A stretch of 46,375 nt of DNA, taken from the NCBI GenBank assembly GCA_028877145.1, contig JAGWOX010000002.1, positions 1 to 46,375 of the forward strand. The letters are read 5' to 3'. The notes under the pieces were generated by a model that ran no database searches, was not told the DNA's origin, and saw only the letters and a program-made list of their open reading frames with translations. Made by a program: the position numbers and the translations under genes. This DNA comes from Acidobacteriota bacterium. Its GTDB lineage: Bacteria > Acidobacteriota > Terriglobia > Acidiferrales > UBA7541. Of the stretch, positions 20,201 through 29,060 are shown one piece after another (the first letter of the stretch is position 1; every line of letters starts with the position of its first letter).

Positions 20201-21545
20201 AACGGTGCAGGCTGTAACGCATCTCGTCGATCGATTCGTAGCGCTTGTCCGGCTGCCAGAGGAAGGGAAGGTGACCGGCGGCGTAATCGAGCGCGGCCGC
20301 CTGCCCAGCGGCGTCGCCGCGCACCAGAATTGCCGAATGCTTCCCAAATGCGTGATCGATAGCACGCAGTTCGCCCTCACCCTCGGGAAGCGGCTGCAAA
20401 ACCGTTTTCGCAAACGAAGCGCCTTCGTCGTTTTTCGCGGCGGTCAGTTCGTTCACAAGTTGCCTGCCCAGGGGAGAATCGGCCGTAACGACTGCCTGCT
20501 CCGGCACGTCAGAGGGCGCGACGCCTTCCGGCACATAGGCCAGCGGCAAAGTGATTCCGGTGGTTTCGAGTCCCACGCGCGCCGCGAGATTCGCCATCGC
20601 AATGCCGGCATTTCCCGCGGGAACGTAAAGACGCGCGTCGACCGAGGCCGGAACCGGCATCTCCTTCGATCCCCCCAGTAGGCCCTTGATGCTGTAGAGC
20701 TGTCCAAGGTCGAGCGGCTTCGGCCCGGGCGTTTTCAGCGCGGAGAGCGACGGCGTGGCAAAAGGCGTGGAATTCACCAGCGTGACGGGCGGCGCGTTGC
20801 CGACGAGGAGCACCAACTCCTTCACGGCAGCGAAGCGAACGGTCTTGCCCGCGCCCGTGAGCGCCTTGCGAACGGCTTCCGTCTCTGCGGTTCCGGAGAC
20901 TCGCAGGATGGCGCGGCGAATACCGGGCTCCTGGTTGACGTAGGTGAGGCCCACGAGCTGCGCTGTGGCCTTGAGTTTGGCCTCGGAAAAAGCTTTGTCA
21001 ATGGCTTCAGCAATCGACTGAAGCGTATCGCCCGGCGTATTCCATTGATAGGGCGCGCGCGCGGCGTAGTTGATAGCCACGGCAAGCAGGCCCGGCGCGT
21101 CGGACCCGATCACTGCCAAATTCTTATTCGCCAGAAATACGCCACCTTCGCCCGGCCCGAGTAGGGAACTGAGCGGGGCAATCGCGGCGGCGGTGCCGGA
21201 ATCGAGTGCTCCCGCGCCTACGAAGATTTTCGGCGACGGTTCGGCGGTCTGCGGCAAGCTCTCGACCACCGGCAGGGACAATCCGCTCGTACCGTAGCCC
21301 ATGCGCGCGGCTAGATTCGCCGCCGCGGCATTTTCTGCCGCGCTCGGGCTGGCGGGCACTACGACGTGACCTCTTAGGAAATTGGCGATCCCATCGCCGT
21401 TCGTATCGGTCAGCATCCAGCCTTTTCGAAATGCATCTTCGAGAGGACTCGGCCGCGTGATTGTGTTCATCGGCGTTGCGGGCCGGCCCGCGGCGCTCAG
21501 AGAAAACACAAACAGGAAAAATACCGAACCAGAAAGAAAGCGCAT
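17259..21545 (-). CDS. Large secreted M14-family zinc carboxypeptidase-like protein (1428 aa)
   Basis: Signal peptide; LMYSGRQHANEVSSTSHILRLAEEL (HxxE zinc motif) and VVIHPIDNPDGANLSIDL typical of M14 peptidases. Confidence 0.85.
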   Translation of the reverse strand: MRFLSGSVFFLFVFSLSAAGRPATPMNTITRPSPLEDAFRKGWMLTDTNGDGIANFLRGHVVVPASPSAAENAAAANLAARMGYGTSGLSLPVVESLPQTAEPSPKIFVGAGALDSGTAAAIAPLSSLLGPGEGGVFLANKNLAVIGSDAPGLLAVAINYAARAPYQWNTPGDTLQSIAEAIDKAFSEAKLKATAQLVGLTYVNQEPGIRRAILRVSGTAETEAVRKALTGAGKTVRFAAVKELVLLVGNAPPVTLVNSTPFATPSLSALKTPGPKPLDLGQLYSIKGLLGGSKEMPVPASVDARLYVPAGNAGIAMANLAARVGLETTGITLPLAYVPEGVAPSDVPEQAVVTADSPLGRQLVNELTAAKNDEGASFAKTVLQPLPEGEGELRAIDHAFGKHSAILVRGDAAGQAAALDYAAGHLPFLWQPDKRYESIDEMRYSLHRFFSLRSAAGQASAALFHLSRWLDAMKKSDAKPAAIEATVYVDHADPKLAGFIRNQIEQSEPGAKVTVQTGGLHAGLKCCEADPPLHYISRIHPFVEAKPTFSDDFTIPWEGRRLLNAVRKAAPGIERGQPTDLLAEVSEGPAERQKLTAELRSILLKAGADANHTHVEVLSAYKPGYSWLMDEIAPLIKGKAVSKIVIEFQPDIDPTHTSLLYSRARWLQELYPVDAMLARTLHIPLATIAFREMHDAGGPTYRVHVYSDNGSELLSRDFTVHTAVRPYSGEFPQYDQVQLDTGWVRLDSGGKSLLNQRVETDVEMFWDHDQTITLPRIFHFIMEQNDGKPVIEYQPLFDTLRLEIHMSEPDVSLGFDHGRISSLESLQEDTLYSTSNFFYMLGTLESTGIFDYFGRVIPVVYPSTDGQDGHIKIQFYAKDGPHPLVRLAWTDATGHERQERRDLPALQMEIPRLVAARVRAGASGVDTLTWEIPADADKQLYQDWIRREPASVVEHTMFSAEQGEGQVHWLAAMHVAGLYPDSLAYPDLRHLAMEFQLPRPLLAPEKSRPTFVTVDWPVPKPATPRPQITDYAPAPLPASASGHIVRWEEPISPKQSAEILARLAKFPGVTVYWMGRTYLGTNIWAADVLEPSPAKLRSVAKLETLKAVLMYSGRQHANEVSSTSHILRLAEELVRDPKMRAELKKVNVVIHPIDNPDGANLSIDLMHITPNYFLHPGYHGSLTADVQTALWDQDPIYPESRTRRLLWQSWLPDAFLNPHGYPSHEWVQPFSGYTAWMIRRMGVESTYSWWIPRGWFTSLSYLSDPKHQWSKDIAYELRDRIAKAINQVPGAAALDAGENSLYERYGVRWEPRRFQQPIHDGVRIYMSLKGQKAAPGGGGFMQRFPDVTWDEGYTEAPDETAHGAYLHLVAGMGLAYDKVHLDYLANGNLKIKREEKDYSNAVTWQISRERPILPDKWTIKAGPGVEDK

Positions 21546-22088
21546 ACCACCTCCAACACCAAAAAGACGGAATCCTTACCCTTATTGGGCGGAAATGCAA
21601 GGGGCATTGTTGTGCCGAGCGTCGTGTTGCCGCCATCAGAGGAGAAAGGAATGAAAGGCATGCGTCGGCCTCTTCAAAGATGCATCCAGGAACGCCTTGG
21701 TTGGTGCATTGCAGTGCCGGTCTCTGAACTTCTTAAAGCGATGTTTCGCTGAAGGCGGAAACTGTTTGCCTCGCGTATACGATCCAGGAGAAATGAATCT
21801 TCAAATCTTTCGAAACGTAGTTCGTCTCCCCAACGTCTTGACAGATGGGTATGCTTCTTGGAGACTGTGCCATTGTATGTGCGTAATATACTTGTCCGTG
21901 GCGTTCCTGATGGCTGCATCTTACCTTTTTGCAAACTTTTTCGTGTTCTCAGGCTCTTCACCTACCTCGTGTCAGGGCGCAGGAGTCCTCCCACAACAGG
22001 CCCAACGCTCGGCATTTTCTTCCTCCCGCCTCCTGTGCTCGAGGCGTGAAACGGATACAACGGGAATACTGATAGGGACAAGATTTTC

Positions 22089-24056
22089 ATGCGGATTGCT
22101 ATCGATACGGGCGGCACATTCACCGATTGCGTATTCCTTCGCAAGGGTCGACTGGAAGTTCTGAAAATTCTTTCCACTCCGGCCAATCCGGCCGAAGCGA
22201 TACTGACGGCAGTGAGGCAAATCGATCCCGGCCCTCAGGTGGAAATCCGGCACGGCACAACGGTAGGGACAAACACGCTGCTTGAACGCTCGGGCGCCCG
22301 CGTGGCGCTGGTTACGACGCGCGGATTCGAGGATGTCATTGCGATCGGGCGGCAGGCGCGCCAGAATCTCTACGATTGGCTCGCCACTCCCGAGCCTCCC
22401 CTCGTCCCCCCTGAACTGCGATTCGGGGCCGAGGAACGCACTCTGTGGAACGGTGAGGTGGCGCGGGAGGTGGATTCGGCCGAGCTGCAGAGTCTGCTCC
22501 AGCGGGTGTCCGCGTCGCGCCCGGAAGCCATTGCACTTTGCTTGCTCTTTCCCTTTGCCAATCCCTCGAACGAGCGGCGAATCGCCGGCGCCCTGGCGTC
22601 GCTCGGTGTTCCGCTCTCGGTCTCGCACGAGATCCTTCCTGAATTCCGCGAGTACGAGCGTGCCTCGACGGTTGTCGTGAACGCGTACCTCGCCCCGAGG
22701 ATGGGGAGCTACCTGAGAGACCTCGGGCAGGCCGTCGACAGCGAATTTCCCGATGCGCGCCTGCACGTGATGCAGTCATCGGGTGGAATCGTATCGGCCG
22801 GGCTCGCCGCGCGGGAGCCGGCTCGCACGATCCTCTCGGGTCCGGCCGGAGGGGTCGTGGGAGCGTATCAGGTCGCGCGCTTGGCTGGTTTCGAACGAAT
22901 CATCACCTTCGATATGGGCGGAACATCCACAGATGTCGCCCTGGTCGACTCGAAGTCGAACGGCGGTTTGGGAACGACGAACGAATCCGTGGTGGCGGGT
23001 CATCCGATCGGCGTGCCCATGCTGAATATCCACACAGTTGGTTCGGGCGGCGGGTCGCTGGCGTGGTTCGACGAAGGAAACGCGCTGCGCGTCGGCCCGC
23101 AATCGGCGGGCGCGGACCCCGGGCCGATCTGTTATGGCAGGGGAACGCGGGCCACGGTTACGGATGCCGATCTTGCCCTGGGCCGGCTCGATCCCGAATT
23201 CTTCCTCGGCGGCGGCATGCGACTCGATGAAGAGCGAACGCTCGAATTCATGACGCGGCAAAGGGACTCGCTGCCGGATGTCGATGCTTTCGCGATTGGG
23301 ATCGTGCGCGTGGTCCAGACCACGATGGAGAAAGCAATCCGCGTCATCTCCATCGAGCGGGGCCACGATCCTCGCGATTTCACGCTGGTGAGTTTTGGTG
23401 GCGCGGGCCCGGTGCATGCCTGCGCGATGGCGCGGGCGCTGCGAATTCCGCGCGTGGTCGTGCCTCGTTTCCCGGGCGCGCTGTCCGCGCTGGGCATCCT
23501 TCTCTCCGATGTCGTTCGCGATTCCTCGCGCACCGTGATGATGGCGCCCGATGACCGTCGGTTGGAAGGGGCCTTCCGTGATCTCGAGAAGCGGGCGAGC
23601 CTGCAAATGCGCGCCGAGGGATGGAAGGGCGTGGGGTTTCGCTCGGTGGACGTGCGCTACGTCGGGCAAGGCTACGAGTTGAACGTGCCTTGGGGTCCCG
23701 GCCTCCTTGCCCGATTTCACGATGCCCATCGCAAACGGTATGGCTATTCGGACGTGGCGCGACCCGTGGAAGTGGTCAACGTCCGCGTGCGATTGGTGGC
23801 CCCCACAGGCTCCGTTCCCCTGCGGCGGCGCTCGCCCGGCGGAAAGGACGCGAGCAAGGCCATCGTGAAGCAGCGGCGCGCTTGGTTTGCCGGACGGCGC
23901 GTCAACGTCCCTGTCTACGACCGGGAACAGCTTCGGCCCGGAAACCGGTTTACCGGATCGGCCTTGGTCGTTGAGTACAGCGCGACGACTGTTGTGCTCC
24001 CGGGTTGCCGCGCGCGTGTGGATGGATGGGGCAATCTCATCATCGAGGTTTCCTGA
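22089..24056 (+). CDS. Hydantoinase/oxoprolinase subunit A (N-methylhydantoinase A family)
   Basis: MRIAIDTGGTFTDCVF, RHGTTVGTNTLLERSGARVALVTTRGFEDV, QSSGGIVSAGLAAREPARTILSGPAGGVVGA, FDMGGTSTDVALV, SFGGAGPVHACAMAR motifs. Confidence 0.94.
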   Translation: MRIAIDTGGTFTDCVFLRKGRLEVLKILSTPANPAEAILTAVRQIDPGPQVEIRHGTTVGTNTLLERSGARVALVTTRGFEDVIAIGRQARQNLYDWLATPEPPLVPPELRFGAEERTLWNGEVAREVDSAELQSLLQRVSASRPEAIALCLLFPFANPSNERRIAGALASLGVPLSVSHEILPEFREYERASTVVVNAYLAPRMGSYLRDLGQAVDSEFPDARLHVMQSSGGIVSAGLAAREPARTILSGPAGGVVGAYQVARLAGFERIITFDMGGTSTDVALVDSKSNGGLGTTNESVVAGHPIGVPMLNIHTVGSGGGSLAWFDEGNALRVGPQSAGADPGPICYGRGTRATVTDADLALGRLDPEFFLGGGMRLDEERTLEFMTRQRDSLPDVDAFAIGIVRVVQTTMEKAIRVISIERGHDPRDFTLVSFGGAGPVHACAMARALRIPRVVVPRFPGALSALGILLSDVVRDSSRTVMMAPDDRRLEGAFRDLEKRASLQMRAEGWKGVGFRSVDVRYVGQGYELNVPWGPGLLARFHDAHRKRYGYSDVARPVEVVNVRVRLVAPTGSVPLRRRSPGGKDASKAIVKQRRAWFAGRRVNVPVYDREQLRPGNRFTGSALVVEYSATTVVLPGCRARVDGWGNLIIEVS

Positions 24057-25660
24057 TGGCGGACAAGAAGAAGAGAGATCCTGTGGAACTGTCCGTTTTT
24101 CAGAGTCTGTTCCATTCGATCGCCGAGGAGATGGGAGCGGCGCTCCGCCGCACGGCCTTCTCCCCGAACATCAAAGAGCGGCGCGACTACTCGTGCGCGG
24201 TATTCGATGGCGCGGGAGAAGTCGTCGCCATGGGCGATCACATGCCGGTCCACCTGGGCTCGATGCCCATGTCGGTGCGAATCGCTATCGACTCGCTCGA
24301 TCTCGCCCCGCGCGACATCGCTATCCTGAACGATCCCTACGCCGGTGGCACCCATCTGCCCGATGTCACGATGGTCCAGGCGGTCTTCCTGCGCCGCATG
24401 AGGAAGCCGATGTTTTACGTGGCCACGCGCGCCCATCATGCTGATATCGGAGGAATGTTTCCAGGCTCGATGGGGCCGTGCACGGAAATCTATCAGGAGG
24501 GAGTGAGGATTCCGCCGGTTAAATTCGTGCGCGCGGGCAAAATCGATGCGAGCCTTTTGCGGCTCATCCTGGCCAACGTGCGCACTCCGATGGAACGCGA
24601 GGGCGACCTGACGGCGCAACTCGGCGCGTGCCGGATTGGGGCGCTTCGCTTGGAAGAAATGGTGGAGAAATACGGTGTGTCCCGTGTCCGCAACAACATG
24701 GCCACGCTGCTCGATTATTCCGAACAGTTTCTGCGGGCCGAGTTGGGGCGGCTGCCCGCGGGCTCCTTCTGCGCGGAGGATTTTCTGGACGATGACGGCG
24801 CGGGCAGTGGCCCGATTCGGATCGCCGTAACATTGCGCCTCGACCCCCGGAAGCGCCGAGCCGAAGTGGATTTCACGGGCACGGATCCTCAGGTCGATGG
24901 AAGCATTAACGCCGTCTACGCCATCACTTATTCGGCCGTTTACTACGCGTTTCGCTGCCTGCTCGCAGCCGACACTCCGGCGACCGCCGGGCTCATGCGG
25001 CCGATCTGTCTGGTAGTTCCCAAGGGCACCGTCGTGAATGCTCACCCGCCGGCCGCCGTGGCGGGCGGGAACGTGGAAACTTCGCAACGCATCGTCGATA
25101 CGTTGCTGAGGGCGCTGGCGCAAGCTGCTCCCGATCGCATTCCTGCTGCCAGTTCCGGGACAATGAACAACCTCACCATCGGGGGCATCGATCCGCGGAA
25201 CGGAAACTCCTTCGCTTACTACGAAACGATCGCCGGGGGAATGGGAGCGCGGCCCAACGCCGACGGCCTATCCGGTGTGCACACGCACATGACCAACTCC
25301 CTGAACACGCCGATCGAAGCCCTCGAGTATTCCTACCCCTTCCGCGTGCATTCTTACAGTTATCGCAAAGGTTCGGGAGGCAAGGGAAAATTCCGCGGCG
25401 GCGATGGGCTTGTACGCGAGATCGAGCTGCTCGCGGACTCACAAGTAACCCTGCTCGCCGACCGGCGACGCTTACAGCCTTACGGTCTTTCCGGGGGTGA
25501 GCCGGGAGCTTCCGGCCGTGGTTACCTGTTCCGGGTCGACGGGCGCGCGGAAGAATTGCCCGGGAAATGTACGTTTTCGGCGGGGGCAGGGGACCGCGTG
25601 CGAATCGAAACGCCCGGGGGCGGTGGCTGGGGTACGGAATCAGATCGCAAGAGCGACTGA
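24056..25660 (+). CDS. Hydantoinase B/oxoprolinase family protein
   Basis: [97 protein letters not shown] motifs. The start ATG overlaps the hyuA stop (TGATG). Confidence 0.94.
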   Translation: MADKKKRDPVELSVFQSLFHSIAEEMGAALRRTAFSPNIKERRDYSCAVFDGAGEVVAMGDHMPVHLGSMPMSVRIAIDSLDLAPRDIAILNDPYAGGTHLPDVTMVQAVFLRRMRKPMFYVATRAHHADIGGMFPGSMGPCTEIYQEGVRIPPVKFVRAGKIDASLLRLILANVRTPMEREGDLTAQLGACRIGALRLEEMVEKYGVSRVRNNMATLLDYSEQFLRAELGRLPAGSFCAEDFLDDDGAGSGPIRIAVTLRLDPRKRRAEVDFTGTDPQVDGSINAVYAITYSAVYYAFRCLLAADTPATAGLMRPICLVVPKGTVVNAHPPAAVAGGNVETSQRIVDTLLRALAQAAPDRIPAASSGTMNNLTIGGIDPRNGNSFAYYETIAGGMGARPNADGLSGVHTHMTNSLNTPIEALEYSYPFRVHSYSYRKGSGGKGKFRGGDGLVREIELLADSQVTLLADRRRLQPYGLSGGEPGASGRGYLFRVDGRAEELPGKCTFSAGAGDRVRIETPGGGGWGTESDRKSD

Positions 25661-25930
25661 GCGCCAGGCCCACTTGGTCTTGCTAGCCGTCAGCCACCCC
25701 TGCGAGCGTTTCCGCAGAGTAACTCCCTTTACTTCTCTCGCCGGTATTCAGGGAAAGCGGCGGCTGGGGTTTTCGCGACCGAGAGGTTGTGATTGTTTCA
25801 TGACTGGCGAACGAATTCAGGATTTCAAGAGACGAGAAATAGTACGAGTAGGACCATCAAGCGATAGGATTGCCGGAATATCGGCATCCAGAATTTCTGG
25901 TGTGTAAAGTTCGCGATCAATGCCGGTATC

Positions 25931-26041
25931 TCAGCCAGATAGGACTAAGTTAAGGGGATGGGGCTCGGCCCCGGTCGCCTCTGACCTGAGGATGAGGTGC
26001 CCGTGGGAGGCGAAAGCAGGTTGGCTGCTTTGGCTGGACAT
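25931..26041 (-). CDS. Candidate 36-aa small ORF (MSSQSSQPAFASHGHLILRSEATGAEPHPLNLVLSG)
   Basis: ATG at 26041 preceded on the minus strand by GGGAGGAGATC (RBS-like); sigma70-like promoter upstream (TTGACA 26176-26171, 17 nt, GTATAC 26153-26148). Confidence 0.35.
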   Translation of the reverse strand: MSSQSSQPAFASHGHLILRSEATGAEPHPLNLVLSG

Positions 26042-26147
26042 GATCTCCTCCCAGTGCCCGGGGTCGGCCTGGTCTTCAAGAGACGATCGGAGGAGTCGCG
26101 GGGAACGCCCCGCCACGGGCAGCCTCAGGTCGTGTTGTATGCTGTGT

Positions 26148-26176
26148 GTATACCGGATAAGGCCTAAACGTGTCAA
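26148..26176 (-). promoter_or_regulatory. Sigma70-like promoter (TTGACA-N17-GTATAC) overlapping a GTATAC palindrome, divergent from gntR
   Basis: Minus strand reads TTGACACGTTTAGGCCTTATCCGGTATACAC. Confidence 0.45.
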
Positions 26177-26276
26177 GAATTTTTTTTAACTTTCTGTGTT
26201 GTCTGTTATGACCCGGTGCTTGACAAGGCGTGGGTGCTACCGCAGACTACCCACAGACCTTGGGGGAAAGTGAGGA

Positions 26277-27071
26277 ATGAAGCGGAACACACGGCCCGCG
26301 CAGACCAGTTCGGAGCGCGTTTACAGGCACCTCAAACACGACATCGTCACCTGCGATTTCCTCCCGGGAAAATCTCTTTCCGAGCAGGAACTCTGTCGCC
26401 GTTATCACACCAGCCGTACACCCATTCGCGAGGCGTGCCGTCACTTGGAAAAGGACGGCCTGATCAAGATTATTCCCTTTCGTGGTTATTTCGTCGCGCC
26501 GCTCACCATGGCCGAATATCACAACCTCAACGAAGTGCAGTTGATTGTCGAACCGGCGGCGGCCGCCCTCGCCGCGCAACGCGCCACTCCGGACCAGTTA
26601 CATAAGATCCAGGAATGGGCTGAATACGTCTATCGTGTTGGAAATCAGAAGAGTTATTACACTTTTCTCGACCGAAATTACAGTCTTCACGTGGGCATTG
26701 CCTCCGCTTCCGGAAACGATTCGCTCTTCGACATTGTTTCCGAGGTCCACACACGGCTGATGCGATTTTTCTATCTCGTGATCTCCGTGGATTCCTATGG
26801 TCCGGAACTGGTCACCGAGCACCGCGAAATCGTCCGCGCCATCGGCAATCGCGACCCCGAGTGCGCCCGCCAGCGCACCGCGGAGCACATCATTCGCACG
26901 ATGCAGCGGAGCGCCAATCTCCTTCTGACCTCGACTCGTTCCCAGTTGGGTTTCCTCGGACAGGCGACAGAATGGCCCGCCCTGGCGGCGCCCTCTGCAT
27001 CCGAGGTGCAGCCGTTTTCCGGGGCGGTGGAATTGGAAGAAGATCCGCAGCAGCGCCGCACCAACCGTTGA
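26277..27071 (+). CDS. GntR family transcriptional regulator (FadR/FCD type)
   Basis: N-terminal wHTH SSERVYRHLKHDIVTCDFLPGKSLSEQELCRRYHTSRTPIREACRHLEKDGLIKIIPFRGYFVAPLTM followed by an FCD-like helical domain (IVEPAAAALAAQRATP...LHVGIASASGND...EHREIVRAIGNRDPECARQRTAEHI). Confidence 0.93.
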   Translation: MKRNTRPAQTSSERVYRHLKHDIVTCDFLPGKSLSEQELCRRYHTSRTPIREACRHLEKDGLIKIIPFRGYFVAPLTMAEYHNLNEVQLIVEPAAAALAAQRATPDQLHKIQEWAEYVYRVGNQKSYYTFLDRNYSLHVGIASASGNDSLFDIVSEVHTRLMRFFYLVISVDSYGPELVTEHREIVRAIGNRDPECARQRTAEHIIRTMQRSANLLLTSTRSQLGFLGQATEWPALAAPSASEVQPFSGAVELEEDPQQRRTNR

Positions 27072-27106
27072 TGAGAGGTCCCGGGCCCCTTCTCCTGGGA
27101 CGTTTA

Positions 27107-27116
27107 CCGGTATACC
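27107..27116. promoter_or_regulatory. GGTATACC palindrome downstream of gntR (candidate GntR/FCD operator)
   Basis: CCGGTATACC at 27107-27116; the 9-mer CCGGTATAC is also present on the minus strand at 26156-26148. Confidence 0.35.
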
Positions 27117-27430
27117 TATTGTTACCAAAAGTCGACTGTAACCGTTTTGTAACCTATTTCGGCATACAGGCGCCGGCGGTCCAACCCCATTTGGGGATTC
27201 GCTCCAACCGAAAATGCGGCTGAATAGGCAATGGATGCGTTGCCTCAACCCGCACATCAGTGTACTCTAGCCGCCGTAGTTAGGGGCCTTGGAAGGCCGC
27301 TTCGGCGCTGGGAATCTGGTCCGGTGTCCTAACCTCTCGCAAGAGTTAGGTTCGGCGAACGCACGGATTCGAAGCGGATCAGACTTCTGGGCCTTTTTCA
27401 CGATTCCCCAAAGTAACGGAAGGCACCCGC

Positions 27431-28237
27431 ATGGACTTGCACTTGGACGCCTACGACATTGCCTACAGCGACATTGGGCAGGAAATGCTGCGTAAGGTGG
27501 GTGAAGAAGTCTACGGCGAGTACATCGGCCAGCTCAGTTGGATGACCACCGAGGAGTATCGCCGCTTCATCGCCCGGCTGGCACCGACGGCCGATTCTCA
27601 CGTCCTGGAGATAGGCAGCGGGAACGGCGGCGCGGCAGTCTATCTGGCGACGACGACCGGGGCGCGGGCGACTGGCCTCGATAACAACGAAGCAGGCATC
27701 CAACGCGCCGTAGCCTTGGCGAAGGAAAAAGGGCTGGAAGATCGCGTCCATTTTCGCTTCGGTGACGCGATGCGGCCGCTGTCTTTCGCCGACGGCACGT
27801 TCGACGCGATTTTCGCGAACGACACGTTCAGCCTCCTGCCCGATCGCATCGGCCTGCTTCGGCAATGCCACCGCGTGCTTCGGCCGGGAGGCCGTCTGCT
27901 CTTCACCGATCCCATGGTTTTGGTGGGCATCGTCACGAGCGACGAAATCGCCGTGCGCACCTGGGCCGGCGCCGCCTGTCTCATCCCCCAGGGCGAAAAC
28001 GAGCACCTGCTGCAGCTGGCGGGCTTCGAATTGCTTTCCTGTGAGGACCTGACGGAAAGCGTGGTGACAGTGGCACGTCGCCAAGCCGCGGCTTTCGAGA
28101 AGTTCCGCGATGAACTTATCAACAGCATGGGGCAGGAGATTTGCGACGGACTCATTAGCTCCACGGCGATGGCCGAAACGCTCGCCGACCAGAAGCGCCT
28201 GATCCGAATCGCATATCTTGCACGCAAGGCCACCTAG
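27431..28237 (+). CDS. Class I SAM-dependent methyltransferase
   Basis: HVLEIGSGNGGAAVYLATTTGARATGLDNNEAGIQRA...FRFGDAMRPLSFADGTFDAIFANDTFSLLPDRIGLLRQCHRVLRPGGRLLFTD. Confidence 0.93.
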   Translation: MDLHLDAYDIAYSDIGQEMLRKVGEEVYGEYIGQLSWMTTEEYRRFIARLAPTADSHVLEIGSGNGGAAVYLATTTGARATGLDNNEAGIQRAVALAKEKGLEDRVHFRFGDAMRPLSFADGTFDAIFANDTFSLLPDRIGLLRQCHRVLRPGGRLLFTDPMVLVGIVTSDEIAVRTWAGAACLIPQGENEHLLQLAGFELLSCEDLTESVVTVARRQAAAFEKFRDELINSMGQEICDGLISSTAMAETLADQKRLIRIAYLARKAT

Positions 28238-28293
28238 CTCGGTCCTGACGCAAGAGAAGTCGCCCGGAGCCATGTCACTGCCACGTCGACGGG

Positions 28294-28950
28294 TCAGTGG
28301 CCCTGCCGGGCGGCGTAAAGGCGCAGAGTACCGAAAACCGTTGCGAAACTTGCGGTTTCGCGCACGTCTCTGAGGCCCACCTCCGCCATCATCTTTTCCA
28401 ATAGGCCGCGTGCGTTGTCCTCGGTGTTCTCCATTCCGTCGAATTTCCGGACCAGACCGAAGCCGGCCCGAGCCAGCCAGTTCGCCGGACGCCCGAAATC
28501 TGCCATATGAAACTCGCCGCCTGGCGCGAGTACGCGCACGACTTCGCGCAGCGCGGCCACTTTGCCGTTGTGGCTCAGGTGGTGCAGAACCAGAGTCGAG
28601 AGAACGCGATCGAAGGATCCGTCGGGGTAGGGAAGCTCTTGTACGAGGGCCAGGTGAAGTTGTACGTCGACGTTTTCACGGGCGATTTTGCGGTGTGCGA
28701 GCCCGATCGCGGTCGGGTCTCCATCGACGCCAATGACGGCTGCGTCCGGTTCGGCGCGCTTGGCCATCACCGCCAGCGTCCCGGTGCCGCAGCCGAGGTC
28801 GAGCACGCGGAACCCGGGATGCAACCCTGCTTCTGCGAGCAGGCGCCGCTTGAATCGGCGCTCTCGCATCGTGATGCGAATCAGCGGATCGTAGAACTCC
28901 AGGCGTGAGCCGTGACCCATCGCCGGCCGGTATTCTTCGCCAGCAGTCAT
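28294..28950 (-). CDS. Class I SAM-dependent methyltransferase
   Basis: FRVLDLGCGTGTLAVMAKRAEPDAAVIGVDGDPTAIGLA...LPYPDGSFDRVLSTLVLHHL...LREVVRVLAPGGEFHMADFG. Confidence 0.93.
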   Translation of the reverse strand: MTAGEEYRPAMGHGSRLEFYDPLIRITMRERRFKRRLLAEAGLHPGFRVLDLGCGTGTLAVMAKRAEPDAAVIGVDGDPTAIGLAHRKIARENVDVQLHLALVQELPYPDGSFDRVLSTLVLHHLSHNGKVAALREVVRVLAPGGEFHMADFGRPANWLARAGFGLVRKFDGMENTEDNARGLLEKMMAEVGLRDVRETASFATVFGTLRLYAARQGH

Positions 28951-28989
28951 AGACTGTCATTTTAAAGTATGTCGCGTGGGTTCTTTGCG

Positions 28990-29019
28990 TTGACACCGGT
29001 GAAATGCACTGCCTAAGAT
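28990..29019 (+). promoter_or_regulatory. Sigma70-like promoter TTGACA-N18-TAAGAT upstream of first C45-like hydrolase
   Basis: TTGACACCGGTGAAATGCACTGCCTAAGATGGC; near-copy upstream of the paralog at 30731. Confidence 0.6.
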
Positions 29020-29060
29020 GGCTTCGTCATCATTCATCAAGATTTATCGAGGAGGTCTTC

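Noticed and set aside
19578-20681. 367-aa plus-strand ORF opposite the M14 peptidase
   Set aside because: Antisense shadow of a large coherent CDS.
22776-23729. 317-aa minus-strand ORF opposite hyuA
   Set aside because: Antisense to a clear HyuA sequence; His/Arg-rich with no domain.
25824-26086. 12-bp direct repeat TTCAAGAGACGA at 25824-25835 and 26075-26086
   Set aside because: Only two copies 251 nt apart with no supporting structure; could be the edges of a remnant element but not enough evidence.
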